Below, one piece after another: positions 1-6,596 of a stretch of DNA of 14,213 nt; the stretch's first letter is position 1, and every line of letters starts with the position of its first letter. The stretch spans positions 1-14,213 of the forward strand of contig JAQVHC010000026.1 in NCBI GenBank assembly GCA_028696435.1, in the 5' to 3' direction. The DNA is from Actinomycetota bacterium (GTDB lineage Bacteria; Actinomycetota; Humimicrobiia; Humimicrobiales; Humimicrobiaceae). The position numbers and the translations under genes were made by a program. Under the pieces are notes generated by a model. That model saw only the letters and a list, made by a program, of their open reading frames with translations. It was not told the DNA's origin and searched no databases.

Positions 1-276
1 ACAACCGATCTTACAACAGGAAAAAAGACAAAAACTACCACTACTGATTCAACCACTAGATTAGTAGAGCCCGAAAAAGTTGGTTCGCCTATTGAGGGAC
101 TAAGACCTGGTGAAAAAATAATAATAGAGGTTAAAATACAAAATATTGCAGCTGAAAATGGTGAGAAAATTATTGCACATTTTCATTTTGCGCCTGTAGA
201 TTGTGATGGCCATTTCTATACTGATGAGATAGTCTCCACCGGTGATGTGATAGCTATTGGCAGGAGCAGATTTTAA
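1..276 (+). CDS. 3' end of an unrecognised protein gene (5' end outside window)
   Basis: An open frame runs from the first base to a TAA at 274-276 and gives the last 91 residues of a protein. I do not recognise the family. The visible part starts with a low-complexity Thr/Lys/Asp stretch, then a segment with alternating hydrophobic residues containing GLRPGEKIIIEVKIQN, which resembles the strands of extracellular Ig-like or CARDB-type repeat domains. It ends in GRSRF. There is one Cys and no membrane segment. The coding reading is supported by the uninterrupted frame, by codon use like the neighbours and by the stop falling just before a promoter-like gap. A secreted or cell-surface role is a guess from the Thr-rich linker and beta-rich pattern. 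It is not a DnaK, HrcA or DnaJ tail, which would be the usual neighbours of grpE. Confidence 0.6.
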   Translation, partial: TTDLTTGKKTKTTTTDSTTRLVEPEKVGSPIEGLRPGEKIIIEVKIQNIAAENGEKIIAHFHFAPVDCDGHFYTDEIVSTGDVIAIGRSRF

Positions 277-280
277 AATT

Positions 281-309
281 TTAAAACTATTGCCTTCATA
301 TTATATAAT
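281..309 (+). promoter_or_regulatory. possible sigma-70-type promoter for grpE group
   Basis: A TTAAAA hexamer (281-286) lies 17 bases before a perfect TATAAT (304-309) in the gap before grpE, predicting transcription from about 316. The -35 matches 4 of 6 consensus bases. The region is very AT-rich, so a chance match is quite possible. No CIRCE-type inverted repeat is seen here. Confidence 0.35.
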
Positions 310-363
310 ATATCTTAATTTTTTTAACTTGGATTTCTATGAAAGTGTGGTGTATTTTTAGTT

Positions 364-1008
364 ATGAGCAAGAAGGATAAAAAAAGTAAAAATTATGAAG
401 AATTAGAAAATAATTCTGGTAATGGTGAGGATTTAGAAGAGATGATGGGATCTAAAGAATTTAAAGAAAAAATAGCCAGGGAGGGCACAGGAGGAAAAAT
501 AGAAAAGGAACTCGAAGTGGAAGAACTGGAAAAAGAAATAGAGCTTTTACGTGAAGAGCTGGAAAACTGTAAAAAAATTGAGGAAGAGTATATAAACAGA
601 ATAAAAAGAATACAGGCAGACTATGATAATTATAGAAAGAGAACTTTAAAAGAACATCTTGAACACATCAAAAGGGCAAATAAAGACTTAATAGAAAAGC
701 TTCTTCCTGTAATCGATAACTTTGAGATAGCCCTTGAAGCTGGAGAAAAATTAGAAAAACAGGAAGATGATTTTTTTAAAGGTATAAAAATGATTTATGA
801 TAATCTTATGGAGCTTTTAAAAAAGGAGAATGTAAAAGTTATTAATCCAGTAGGAGAGGAATTTAATCCCGAAATTTGCGATGCTGCTGTAACTGAGAGC
901 GTTGAAGGTGTTGAAGATGGACATATACTTGAAGTTTTACGGAAAGGCTACATGATAGATGACTTTTTAATAAGACCTGCGGTTGTTAAAGTTTGCAAAC
1001 ATAAATAA
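364..1008 (+). CDS. grpE: GrpE, nucleotide exchange factor of the DnaK chaperone
   Basis: GrpE works as a cytoplasmic homodimer that releases ADP from DnaK (Hsp70) and so drives the chaperone cycle. The 214-residue length is typical. Residues 1-45 are a charged, disordered tail, 45-110 a long Glu/Lys-rich coiled coil, 113-155 the helical bundle with the family signature LLPVIDNFEIALE, and 156-212 the beta-wing ending in LEVLRKGYMIDDFLIRPAVVKV, which contacts DnaK. The ATG at 364 is the first in frame, but its ribosome site is weak (no clear AGGAGG), so expression may be modest or the leader may matter. lemA begins 14 bases after the stop, so the two are probably co-transcribed. The usual partners hrcA, dnaK and dnaJ are not next to it, which is unusual. 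The identification is firm. Confidence 0.96.
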   Translation: MSKKDKKSKNYEELENNSGNGEDLEEMMGSKEFKEKIAREGTGGKIEKELEVEELEKEIELLREELENCKKIEEEYINRIKRIQADYDNYRKRTLKEHLEHIKRANKDLIEKLLPVIDNFEIALEAGEKLEKQEDDFFKGIKMIYDNLMELLKKENVKVINPVGEEFNPEICDAAVTESVEGVEDGHILEVLRKGYMIDDFLIRPAVVKVCKHK

Positions 1009-1022
1009 AGGGAGCTAAAAAT

Positions 1023-1613
1023 ATGAGTGGCAAGAGTTTTTGGAGCAAAACTACAATAATCATTGTGGTAGTGGCTGTTATTGTTGTGATATTTATAGGT
1101 TATATTATAAGTTCCAGGAATAATATGGTAGCAAAGGAGATCGAAATTGATAATGCCTGGGCGCAGGTTCAGAATGTTTATCAGCGAAGGCTGGATCTGA
1201 TACCCAATCTGGCTGAAAGTGTAAAAGGCTATATGCAGATGGAAAAAGATATATTCGAGGCTATTGCAGAAGCAAGAGCAGGTATAAATAGTGCAGAAAC
1301 GCCGGCTGAGCTTGAAAGTGTGAATAAGGAGATAGATTCTTTTATCGGTAACCTGAGGGTTGTGGTAGAAGACACACCTGAGCTTAAAGCAAGTGAGAAT
1401 ATACGTGATCTTATGACCCAGCTTGAAGGTACCGAGAACAGGATTGCTGTTGAAAGACAGAGATTTAATGAAGCAATTAAAGATTATAATACTTATATTA
1501 GAATGTTCCCGAGAAATATAATTGCAGGCTGGTTTGGGTTTGAGCCAAAGGAATTCTTTGAAGCTGCAGAAGGCGCAGAAGTAGCTCCGGAAATAGATCT
1601 AGAATTAGATTAG
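1023..1613 (+). CDS. lemA: LemA family membrane protein
   Basis: LemA proteins are small, membrane-anchored, mostly helical proteins of unclear molecular role, commonly encoded beside TPM-domain proteins. This 196-residue copy has one N-terminal membrane helix (about residues 10-30). The conserved motif AWAQVQNVYQRRLDLIPNL follows at 45-63, then a long helical hairpin, the second family motif VERQRFNEAIKDYN at 143-156, and the closing FGFEPKEFFE at 171-180. The acidic tail (ending EIDLELD) is short. The ATG at 1023 follows a good AGGGAG site. It sits between grpE and a TPM-domain gene with gaps of only 14 and 30 bases, so an operon is likely. Family membership is clear. Function is known only by association with cell-envelope processes. 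Confidence 0.95.
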   Translation: MSGKSFWSKTTIIIVVVAVIVVIFIGYIISSRNNMVAKEIEIDNAWAQVQNVYQRRLDLIPNLAESVKGYMQMEKDIFEAIAEARAGINSAETPAELESVNKEIDSFIGNLRVVVEDTPELKASENIRDLMTQLEGTENRIAVERQRFNEAIKDYNTYIRMFPRNIIAGWFGFEPKEFFEAAEGAEVAPEIDLELD

Positions 1614-1643
1614 GTTCGGTTAGACCAGGTGATGTTACAAAAT

Positions 1644-2645
1644 ATGCCTAAATCAAGGATGCTTAAGTTAAAAAAAAGGCCGGTTATTTTTCTTTTATTT
1701 TTTCTGTCCTTTTTAATTATATTATCAGGGTGTAACAATTCCAGTAACAAAGCCTCTAATATTAATTTACCATCTTATACCGGGTATATAAATGATTATG
1801 CCGGAAAACTTGATGCTGCTTCCATAGATAGTCTGGAATCTCTTTCTTCAAGGATTGAAAAAGAAACAGGATGCGAGATAGTAGTAGTAATAGTTGAAAA
1901 TTTACAGGGGCTTACCGAAGAAGAATATGCGGTCAAATTGTTCGAAAAGTGGGGAATAGGAAAAGAAAAAGAGGATAATGGCATTCTTATTTTAATAGGT
2001 ACAGAGGGAGAACCCGGCAACAGGCCCTTAAGAATAGAAGTAGGTTATGGCCTGGAAGGAGTTATTACAGACCTGGAATCTGGTAGAATTCGAGATGAGA
2101 TACTTATACCGGAACTTATAAAAGGTAATTTCTATAATGGTTTATACAATGCAATTATTGCTATTGCTGACCGGATTTATATAGATAGAGGGATGACGCC
2201 TTTAAGCTCCTCGGAAGGTATTGAACCGTTAGCTGTCAAAACAGAATCAGAATCATCAGAGGGCAATTCCATCGGTTCTACAATCGGAACAATAATCTTT
2301 TTCCTGTTTATATTTATAATAATTATCATAGCGTTTATTGTAATGCCAATTTTAAAATTCTTTAAGAAAAGATGCCCGAAGTGCAGAAGGTTTAAACTAA
2401 GGACAAAATCAACTGTGCTGAAAGCTGCTACATATATAGAATCCGGAAAGCAGCTTGTAGAGAGGACTTGTTTAAATTGTGGTTACAATGATGTTAAAGA
2501 AATTACAATACCCAGAAAAAGCAGGCACTCATCTTATAGAGGCGGCGGTAGTGGAATAGGGGGAGGAGGCAGGTCATCTGGTGGAGGTTTTGGAGGTTTT
2601 GGTGGCGGTTCTTCCGGTGGAGGTGGTGCCAGTGGAAAATGGTAA
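1644..2645 (+). CDS. TPM-domain lipoprotein with Cys pairs and Gly-rich tail (YgcG-like)
   Basis: The TPM domain (also called the TPM phosphatase domain, as in YgcG and plant TLP18.3) occurs in envelope proteins linked to LemA. I place the start at ATG 1644 because AGGTGAT (1627-1633) lies 10 bases upstream; an in-frame GTG at 1629 and ATG at 1632 lack a well-spaced site. From 1644 the protein has 333 residues. It has a signal peptide with lipobox LSGC (Cys30), then a TPM domain at about 46-180 including the EVGYGLEGVITD motif. A membrane helix follows at about 215-240. Two CxxC pairs (Cys244/247 and Cys276/279) suggest a zinc ribbon. The Gly/Ser-rich tail runs from about 300 to the end and closes with GASGKW, close to the family's usual GASGSW ending. 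With both a lipid anchor and an internal helix, the TPM domain should lie outside and the Cys pairs inside. Exact function is unknown. Confidence 0.92.
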   Translation: MPKSRMLKLKKRPVIFLLFFLSFLIILSGCNNSSNKASNINLPSYTGYINDYAGKLDAASIDSLESLSSRIEKETGCEIVVVIVENLQGLTEEEYAVKLFEKWGIGKEKEDNGILILIGTEGEPGNRPLRIEVGYGLEGVITDLESGRIRDEILIPELIKGNFYNGLYNAIIAIADRIYIDRGMTPLSSSEGIEPLAVKTESESSEGNSIGSTIGTIIFFLFIFIIIIIAFIVMPILKFFKKRCPKCRRFKLRTKSTVLKAATYIESGKQLVERTCLNCGYNDVKEITIPRKSRHSSYRGGGSGIGGGGRSSGGGFGGFGGGSSGGGGASGKW

Positions 2646-2674
2646 TAATTTAAGTATGCCCCTCAAAGGAGCGC

Positions 2675-2705
2675 TTTAAAATTGTATTAATATGATTATA
2701 ATCAT
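2675..2705 (+). promoter_or_regulatory. possible cooC promoter overlapped by a 14-bp palindrome
   Basis: The perfect palindrome ATGATTATAATCAT occupies 2692-2705. Its core has the TGAT-N4-ATCA layout of sites bound by FNR-type regulators (consensus TTGAT-N4-ATCAA). A TATAAT (2697-2702) is embedded in it, with TTTAAA (2675-2680) 16 bases upstream as a weak -35. If this promoter is real, a protein on the palindrome would block it. The promoter and the regulator are inference; the palindrome is directly visible. Confidence 0.35.
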
Positions 2706-2777
2706 CAGGTATCTTTAATCAGATATATTTAATTAAATAGGTAGTATTTAATTTAAAAAAAGGTTATTTGTTAAAAA

Positions 2778-3560
2778 ATGAAAATTGCGATATCAGGTAA
2801 AGGTGGGACTGGTAAAACAACGATAGCAGCATGCCTCGCACGGTATTATGCTAATAAGAATTATAAGGTTATTGCAGTCGATGCTGACCCTGATGCAAAT
2901 TTAGCCTCAGCGCTGGGAGTCGATTATAAAACAGCACTAAAAATCACTCCCCTTATAGAAATGAAGGATTTAATTGAAGAAAGAACCGGTGCCAGACCCG
3001 GTGAATACGGTACATTCTTTAAGTTAAACCCGGAAGTGGATGATATTCCTCAAAAGTTTGGAATGGATATTAATGGTGTGAAACTTCTGGTTGCAGGAAC
3101 AGTAAAAGCCGGTGGTAGTGGATGCTATTGTCCTGAGAATGTTCTTTTAAAAAGTCTTTTTAGATATCTTGTAGTCCGGAGCAAGGAAATTGTAATCATG
3201 GATATGGAAGCAGGGATTGAACATCTTGGCAGAGGAACATGTGAAAATATGGATGCTCTTATTGTTGTGGTTGAGCCCGGACTAAAAAGCATCCAGACTG
3301 CATTGAAAATTAGAGAAATGTCCCTTGACATTGGAATTAAGAATTTATTTATTGTAATAAATAAATTAAGAACAGGTGATGAAGAGAAACTAATAAGAGA
3401 AAATCTTGGTGACTTTATTATTCTTGGCAAGCTACCCTATAGCGAAAAGGTAAGGGAGTCAGATTTAATTTCTTCTTCACCATTTGATGTGGACCCCCGG
3501 TTTAGCAAGTCAATTGAGAAAATTGCTGCCTGCCTTGATAGATTTATAGCAATAAAGTGA
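2778..3560 (+). CDS. cooC: CooC-type ATPase, nickel/CODH maturation factor
   Basis: CooC proteins are cytoplasmic MinD/SIMIBI-class ATPases. They dimerise on ATP and help insert nickel into the C-cluster of carbon monoxide dehydrogenase; the close relative AcsF serves acetyl-CoA synthase. The 260-residue length fits. Residues 7-15 form a deviant Walker A motif (GKGGTGKTT) with the signature Lys8. DADPDAN (35-41) is the switch I region typical of CooC, the CYC motif (Cys116, Cys118) matches the metal-binding CxC of the family, IVIMDMEAG (138-146) is Walker B, and NK (195-196) reads the base. ATG 2778 fits the family N-terminus (MKIAISGKGGTGKTT), but the nearest AGG is about 14 bases away, so translation may be weak. 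No CODH or ACS gene is adjacent; nfnAB lies 209 bases downstream. A related nickel or Fe-S loading target cannot be excluded. Confidence 0.88.
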   Translation: MKIAISGKGGTGKTTIAACLARYYANKNYKVIAVDADPDANLASALGVDYKTALKITPLIEMKDLIEERTGARPGEYGTFFKLNPEVDDIPQKFGMDINGVKLLVAGTVKAGGSGCYCPENVLLKSLFRYLVVRSKEIVIMDMEAGIEHLGRGTCENMDALIVVVEPGLKSIQTALKIREMSLDIGIKNLFIVINKLRTGDEEKLIRENLGDFIILGKLPYSEKVRESDLISSSPFDVDPRFSKSIEKIAACLDRFIAIK

Positions 3561-3692
3561 AGTTTTAAAACAGGCAAATTTTTATTTATCGTTAAAACAA
3601 TATAGATAAATAATATATATAGATATATGAATAAAATAGAAAATAAATGTCTAAAATAAGAATTAATACAGTAACATGACTTAAAAAATTTA

Positions 3693-3721
3693 TTGTATAT
3701 ATTTTTTATTTAATTTAAAAT
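3693..3721 (+). promoter_or_regulatory. weak promoter candidate for nfnAB
   Basis: TTGTAT (3693-3698) and TAAAAT (3716-3721) are 17 bases apart in the 209-base gap between cooC and nfnA. A second pair, TTGTAA (3730-3735) and TATAGA (3753-3758), also has 17-base spacing but would start RNA almost at the start codon. The gap is extremely AT-rich, so neither is reliable. I see no terminator after cooC, so read-through from cooC is possible. Confidence 0.2.
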
Positions 3722-3769
3722 GTGTCTATTTGTAATCCCTTTATAAAAACTATATAGAGTAGTAAAAAT

Positions 3770-4639
3770 TTGTATAAAATAATAAAAAAAGAAAATCTAG
3801 CAAAAGATACAGACAGGTTTTATATTAATGCTCCATTAATTGCGGATAAAGCAAAAGCAGGCCAGTTTGTGATTATAAGAATAAATGAAAAAGGTGAGAG
3901 AATTCCTCTGACTATAGCAGGTTATGATCGTGAAAATGGGGTAATTATGTTAGTTTCGCTGAGAGTAGGAAAAACTACATTCTTGCTGTCATGCTTAAGC
4001 GAAGGAGATTATATACTTGATGTAGTAGGCCCTCTCGGAAAACCTTCTGAAATTAAAAACTTCGGGAAAGTTATATGTGTTGGTGGTGGAGCAGGAATAG
4101 CCCCTGTTATACCTATAGCTACAGAGTTGAGAAGAGCAGGTAACTATGTAATATCTATAATTGGTGCCAGGAGCAGGGATTTTGTTATTTTAGAAAAAGA
4201 AATGCGGGAAGTATCAGATGAGCTTTATATATGCACTGACGATGGTTCTGCAGGTTATAAGGGATTTGTATCGGAATTTCTGGGAGAGTATCTGGAAAAA
4301 AACATAGAAAAAAGTGCTGACAAAAAAACTGATATATCAAGGGTAGTTGCTATTGGCCCTGCCTTAATGATGCATGCAGTTTCTGAAGTAACCAGACCTT
4401 TTAATATAAAAACAATAGTTTCACTTAATTCAATAATGGTTGATGGGACAGGTATGTGTGGAGCATGCAGGGTAGAGGTTGGAGGTAAAACGAAATTTGT
4501 ATGTGTTGACGGACCTGAATTTGACGGGCACGACGTAGACTTTGATCTGCTTATCTCCCGGCAAAAGATTTATCTTGATCAGGAAAAAGAGAGTATGGAT
4601 ATCTATAAACACCAGTGTGGGTTAGAAATGGATAAATAA
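3770..4639 (+). CDS. nfnA: NfnA, FAD/[2Fe-2S] subunit of NADH-dependent ferredoxin:NADP+ oxidoreductase
   Basis: NfnA is the small subunit of the cytoplasmic electron-bifurcating transhydrogenase NfnAB. It carries an FAD and the NAD(H) site and passes electrons through a [2Fe-2S] cluster. The start is TTG at 3770; the resulting MYKIIKKENLA matches the family N-terminus, and no in-frame ATG would keep it. The 289-residue protein shows the FAD-binding strand with RIPLTI (44-49), the nucleotide-binding GGGAGIAP (105-112), and a C-terminal cluster motif with Cys230, Cys233 and Cys245. Asp225 lies five residues before the first Cys; characterised Nfn uses an Asp as fourth ligand, and the spacing fits. 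CVDGPEFDGH (245-254) is a family hallmark. nfnB starts 19 bases later, in the usual order. Older annotations may call it a sulfide dehydrogenase or dihydroorotate dehydrogenase electron-transfer subunit; the paired nfnB argues for Nfn. Confidence 0.93.
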   Translation: MYKIIKKENLAKDTDRFYINAPLIADKAKAGQFVIIRINEKGERIPLTIAGYDRENGVIMLVSLRVGKTTFLLSCLSEGDYILDVVGPLGKPSEIKNFGKVICVGGGAGIAPVIPIATELRRAGNYVISIIGARSRDFVILEKEMREVSDELYICTDDGSAGYKGFVSEFLGEYLEKNIEKSADKKTDISRVVAIGPALMMHAVSEVTRPFNIKTIVSLNSIMVDGTGMCGACRVEVGGKTKFVCVDGPEFDGHDVDFDLLISRQKIYLDQEKESMDIYKHQCGLEMDK

Positions 4640-4658
4640 GAATTTAACCGGAGATGAT

Positions 4659-6143
4659 ATGACTGGAATAGACCGCGAAAAAGAATTTAAAAAAGAATAT
4701 AAAAAAGGAAATGAAAGTAAAAAAGAAAAAATTTCAAGGGTAGCGATGCCCGAACAGGATCCTGCTGTAAGGAATAAAAATTTCAGTGAAGTTACACTCG
4801 GTTATTCAGAAGAAGATGCCCTGCGGGAAGCCTCAAGATGTATTCAATGCAAAAATCCCGGATGTATAAAAGGCTGTCCTGTGGAAATAGATATAAAAGG
4901 ATTTATCAGTTTAATTCAGGAAAAAAAATTTGATGAAGCTCTTGAAAAGATAAGAGAGAGAAATGGTCTCCCGGCAATATGTGGCAGGGTATGTCCCCAG
5001 GAAGACCAGTGCGAGAAGGAATGCATCCTTGGCGTTAAAGGGGAACCCGTAGCAATTGGAAGACTGGAACGCTATGTAGCTGATAGGGAAATGAGCAGGG
5101 AAATGAACCACATCACTGAGGGGACTGAAAAGTGCAACATGTCAGGAGTTACCAGAGAATGCACAAAGGAAAAAGTTGCAGTAATCGGGTCCGGTCCTGC
5201 AGGTCTTACCTGTGGTGCTGAACTGGCAAAAATGGGCTACCGGGCCACTATATTTGAAGCGCTGCATAAACCTGGCGGAGTCCTGGTTTATGGCATTCCT
5301 GAATTCAGACTTCCTAAGGAAATAGTGCGTAAGGAAATTGATTATGTAAAAAACCTTGGAGTTAAAGTTGAAGTAAATATGGTGATTGGAAAAGCACTGA
5401 CAATTGGTGATTTATTTGATAGCGGGTTTAAAGCAGTTTTTATATCAACCGGTGCCGGTCTTCCCTATTTTATGGGCATCCCGGGCGAAAATCTTAACGG
5501 AGTTTACTCTGCGAATGAATATCTTACAAGAGCAAACCTGATGAAAGCTTACTGTTTTCCGGAATATGATACACCTATTATTAAAGGGCGCAGGGTAGCA
5601 GTAGTTGGGGGAGGTAATGTAGCACTGGACTCTGCAAGAACGGCAAAAAGGCTGGGTGCAGAAAATGTTTATTTGATATACAGAAGAAGCGAAAAGGAGA
5701 TGCCTGCAAGAGATGAAGAGATTGAACATGCAAGGGAAGAAGAGATCGAATTTAAACTACTGACCAACCCCGTCAAAATTTCAGGAAAGAATGGCCGGAT
5801 TAATAAAGTAAAGTGCATTAAAATGGAACTGGGGGAACCCGATCTGTCGGGCAGGAGAAGACCCGTACCAGTAGAAGGCTCGGAGTTTGATATTGAGGTT
5901 GATGTTCTCGTAATGGCCATAGGACAGGGACCAAATCCACTTCTTATTTCTACAATTCCTGAACTGGAGCTTACAGAAAAGGGAAATATAAAAGCCAGTC
6001 CTGTAACCGGAAAAACGAGCATGAAGGGTGTTTTTGCAGGAGGAGATATAGTTAGCGGAGCAGCAACTGTTATCCTTGCAATGGGCGCCGGAAAAGATGC
6101 AGCCAGAGCTATAGATGATTATATAAGAACAGGTATCTTGTAG
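4659..6143 (+). CDS. nfnB: NfnB, GltD-like FAD/Fe-S subunit of NADH-dependent ferredoxin:NADP+ oxidoreductase
   Basis: NfnB is the large Nfn subunit. Its FAD bifurcates electrons from NADPH to ferredoxin and, through NfnA, to NAD+ (or runs in reverse). The 494-residue protein starts at ATG 4659 behind GGAG. The N-terminal Fe-S domain has Cys61, 64, 69 and 73, then Cys108, 112, 118 and 122, for two [4Fe-4S] clusters. The FAD fold follows with IGSGPAG (176-182) and GIPEFRLPK (212-220), then the NADPH fold with VVGGGNVALDSARTAKRLGA (315-334) and YRRSEKEMPA. GVFAGGDIVSGAATVILAMG (457-476) closes the FAD site. A somewhat extended linker with two extra Cys (159, 168) lies between the Fe-S and FAD domains. 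It is often annotated as glutamate synthase small subunit (gltA/gltD), but no large GOGAT subunit is present and nfnA is directly upstream, so Nfn is preferred. Confidence 0.93.
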   Translation: MTGIDREKEFKKEYKKGNESKKEKISRVAMPEQDPAVRNKNFSEVTLGYSEEDALREASRCIQCKNPGCIKGCPVEIDIKGFISLIQEKKFDEALEKIRERNGLPAICGRVCPQEDQCEKECILGVKGEPVAIGRLERYVADREMSREMNHITEGTEKCNMSGVTRECTKEKVAVIGSGPAGLTCGAELAKMGYRATIFEALHKPGGVLVYGIPEFRLPKEIVRKEIDYVKNLGVKVEVNMVIGKALTIGDLFDSGFKAVFISTGAGLPYFMGIPGENLNGVYSANEYLTRANLMKAYCFPEYDTPIIKGRRVAVVGGGNVALDSARTAKRLGAENVYLIYRRSEKEMPARDEEIEHAREEEIEFKLLTNPVKISGKNGRINKVKCIKMELGEPDLSGRRRPVPVEGSEFDIEVDVLVMAIGQGPNPLLISTIPELELTEKGNIKASPVTGKTSMKGVFAGGDIVSGAATVILAMGAGKDAARAIDDYIRTGIL

Positions 6144-6393
6144 AGACCTGCGCATTATAAAGATCTACGCCAGGAATAACATGTTTATTGCTTTTTCGAT
6201 GGTGCTATTAAATAGAATTAATACTTGTAAATAAAAACCCTGGAATTAAAAAACTCCTGGAATTCGAATAATCTCCTGAAATTAAAATCTTTTTATATTT
6301 GTCTTTAAAAAATTCTTTTCAGGATACCTCGTTTAATATAACAACATTTCGAATGTATATTATGAGTTTGATTTTATTTAAAAAATATATAAA

Positions 6394-6471
6394 GGTTCTA
6401 TTTACCTGTGTACGGTAATTTAAAAAGATAAGACAGAGCAATAATATTTACGGAGAAACAGGTTCTATTTA
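6394..6471. repeat. 11-bp direct repeat flanking a TTACC/GGTAA inverted repeat
   Basis: GGTTCTATTTA occurs at 6394-6404 and again at 6461-6471, 67 bases apart start to start. Just inside the first copy, TTACC (6402-6406) and GGTAA (6414-6418) form an inverted repeat with a 7-base centre. The repeats lie about 125-200 bases before the DUF4349 gene and could be regulator sites. No function is shown. Confidence 0.45.
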
Positions 6472-6509
6472 TTATGGATTATTATAGATGATAATTTAAA
6501 CTGGTTATG

Positions 6510-6538
6510 GTAACAGGAATTATTAAATGAGTTATAAT
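6510..6538 (+). promoter_or_regulatory. promoter candidate for the DUF4349-ytxH pair
   Basis: GTAACA (6510-6515, 4 of 6 consensus bases) and a perfect TATAAT (6533-6538) are separated by 17 bases, predicting RNA from about 6545 and a leader of about 50 bases. AT-richness makes chance matches common. Confidence 0.3.
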
Positions 6539-6596
6539 ACTAATATAAAATAAAGTTTTGATATTAAAAATATTATTTAAGGTAATGGAGGTATAG

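Larger units (their letters stand above)
6144..6596. other. 453-base gene-free gap with short repeats
   Basis: No convincing gene, tRNA or known RNA family is visible. It contains three near-copies of CCTGGAATT at 6239, 6256 and 6275 (the third reads CCTGAAATT), an 11-base direct repeat (6394-6404 and 6461-6471), an inverted repeat TTACC-N7-GGTAA (6402-6418) and a promoter candidate near its right end. No strong terminator follows nfnB. A 17-codon ORF at 6181-6234 has an AGGA upstream but no other support. Confidence 0.5.

Noticed and set aside
1629..1643. GTG 1629 or ATG 1632 as the start of the TPM gene
   Set aside because: Both overlap the AGGTGAT sequence that best serves as ribosome site for ATG 1644.
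3562..3571. Palindrome GTTTTAAAAC after cooC as a terminator or operator
   Set aside because: AT-dominated with no loop and no fitting T run; expected by chance in this composition.
4659..6143. Reading this gene as glutamate synthase small subunit (gltD)
   Set aside because: The partner gene directly upstream is the NfnA type, and no large glutamate synthase subunit is present.
5445..6155. Several long - strand ORFs opposite nfnB
   Set aside because: Each is a shadow of the firmly identified nfnB frame; their products are Ser/Cys/Phe-rich without domain motifs and lack ribosome sites.
6181..6234. 17-codon ORF (begins MFIAFSMVLL) after nfnB with AGGA upstream
   Set aside because: Too short and without similarity or conservation evidence; such ORFs arise often by chance.
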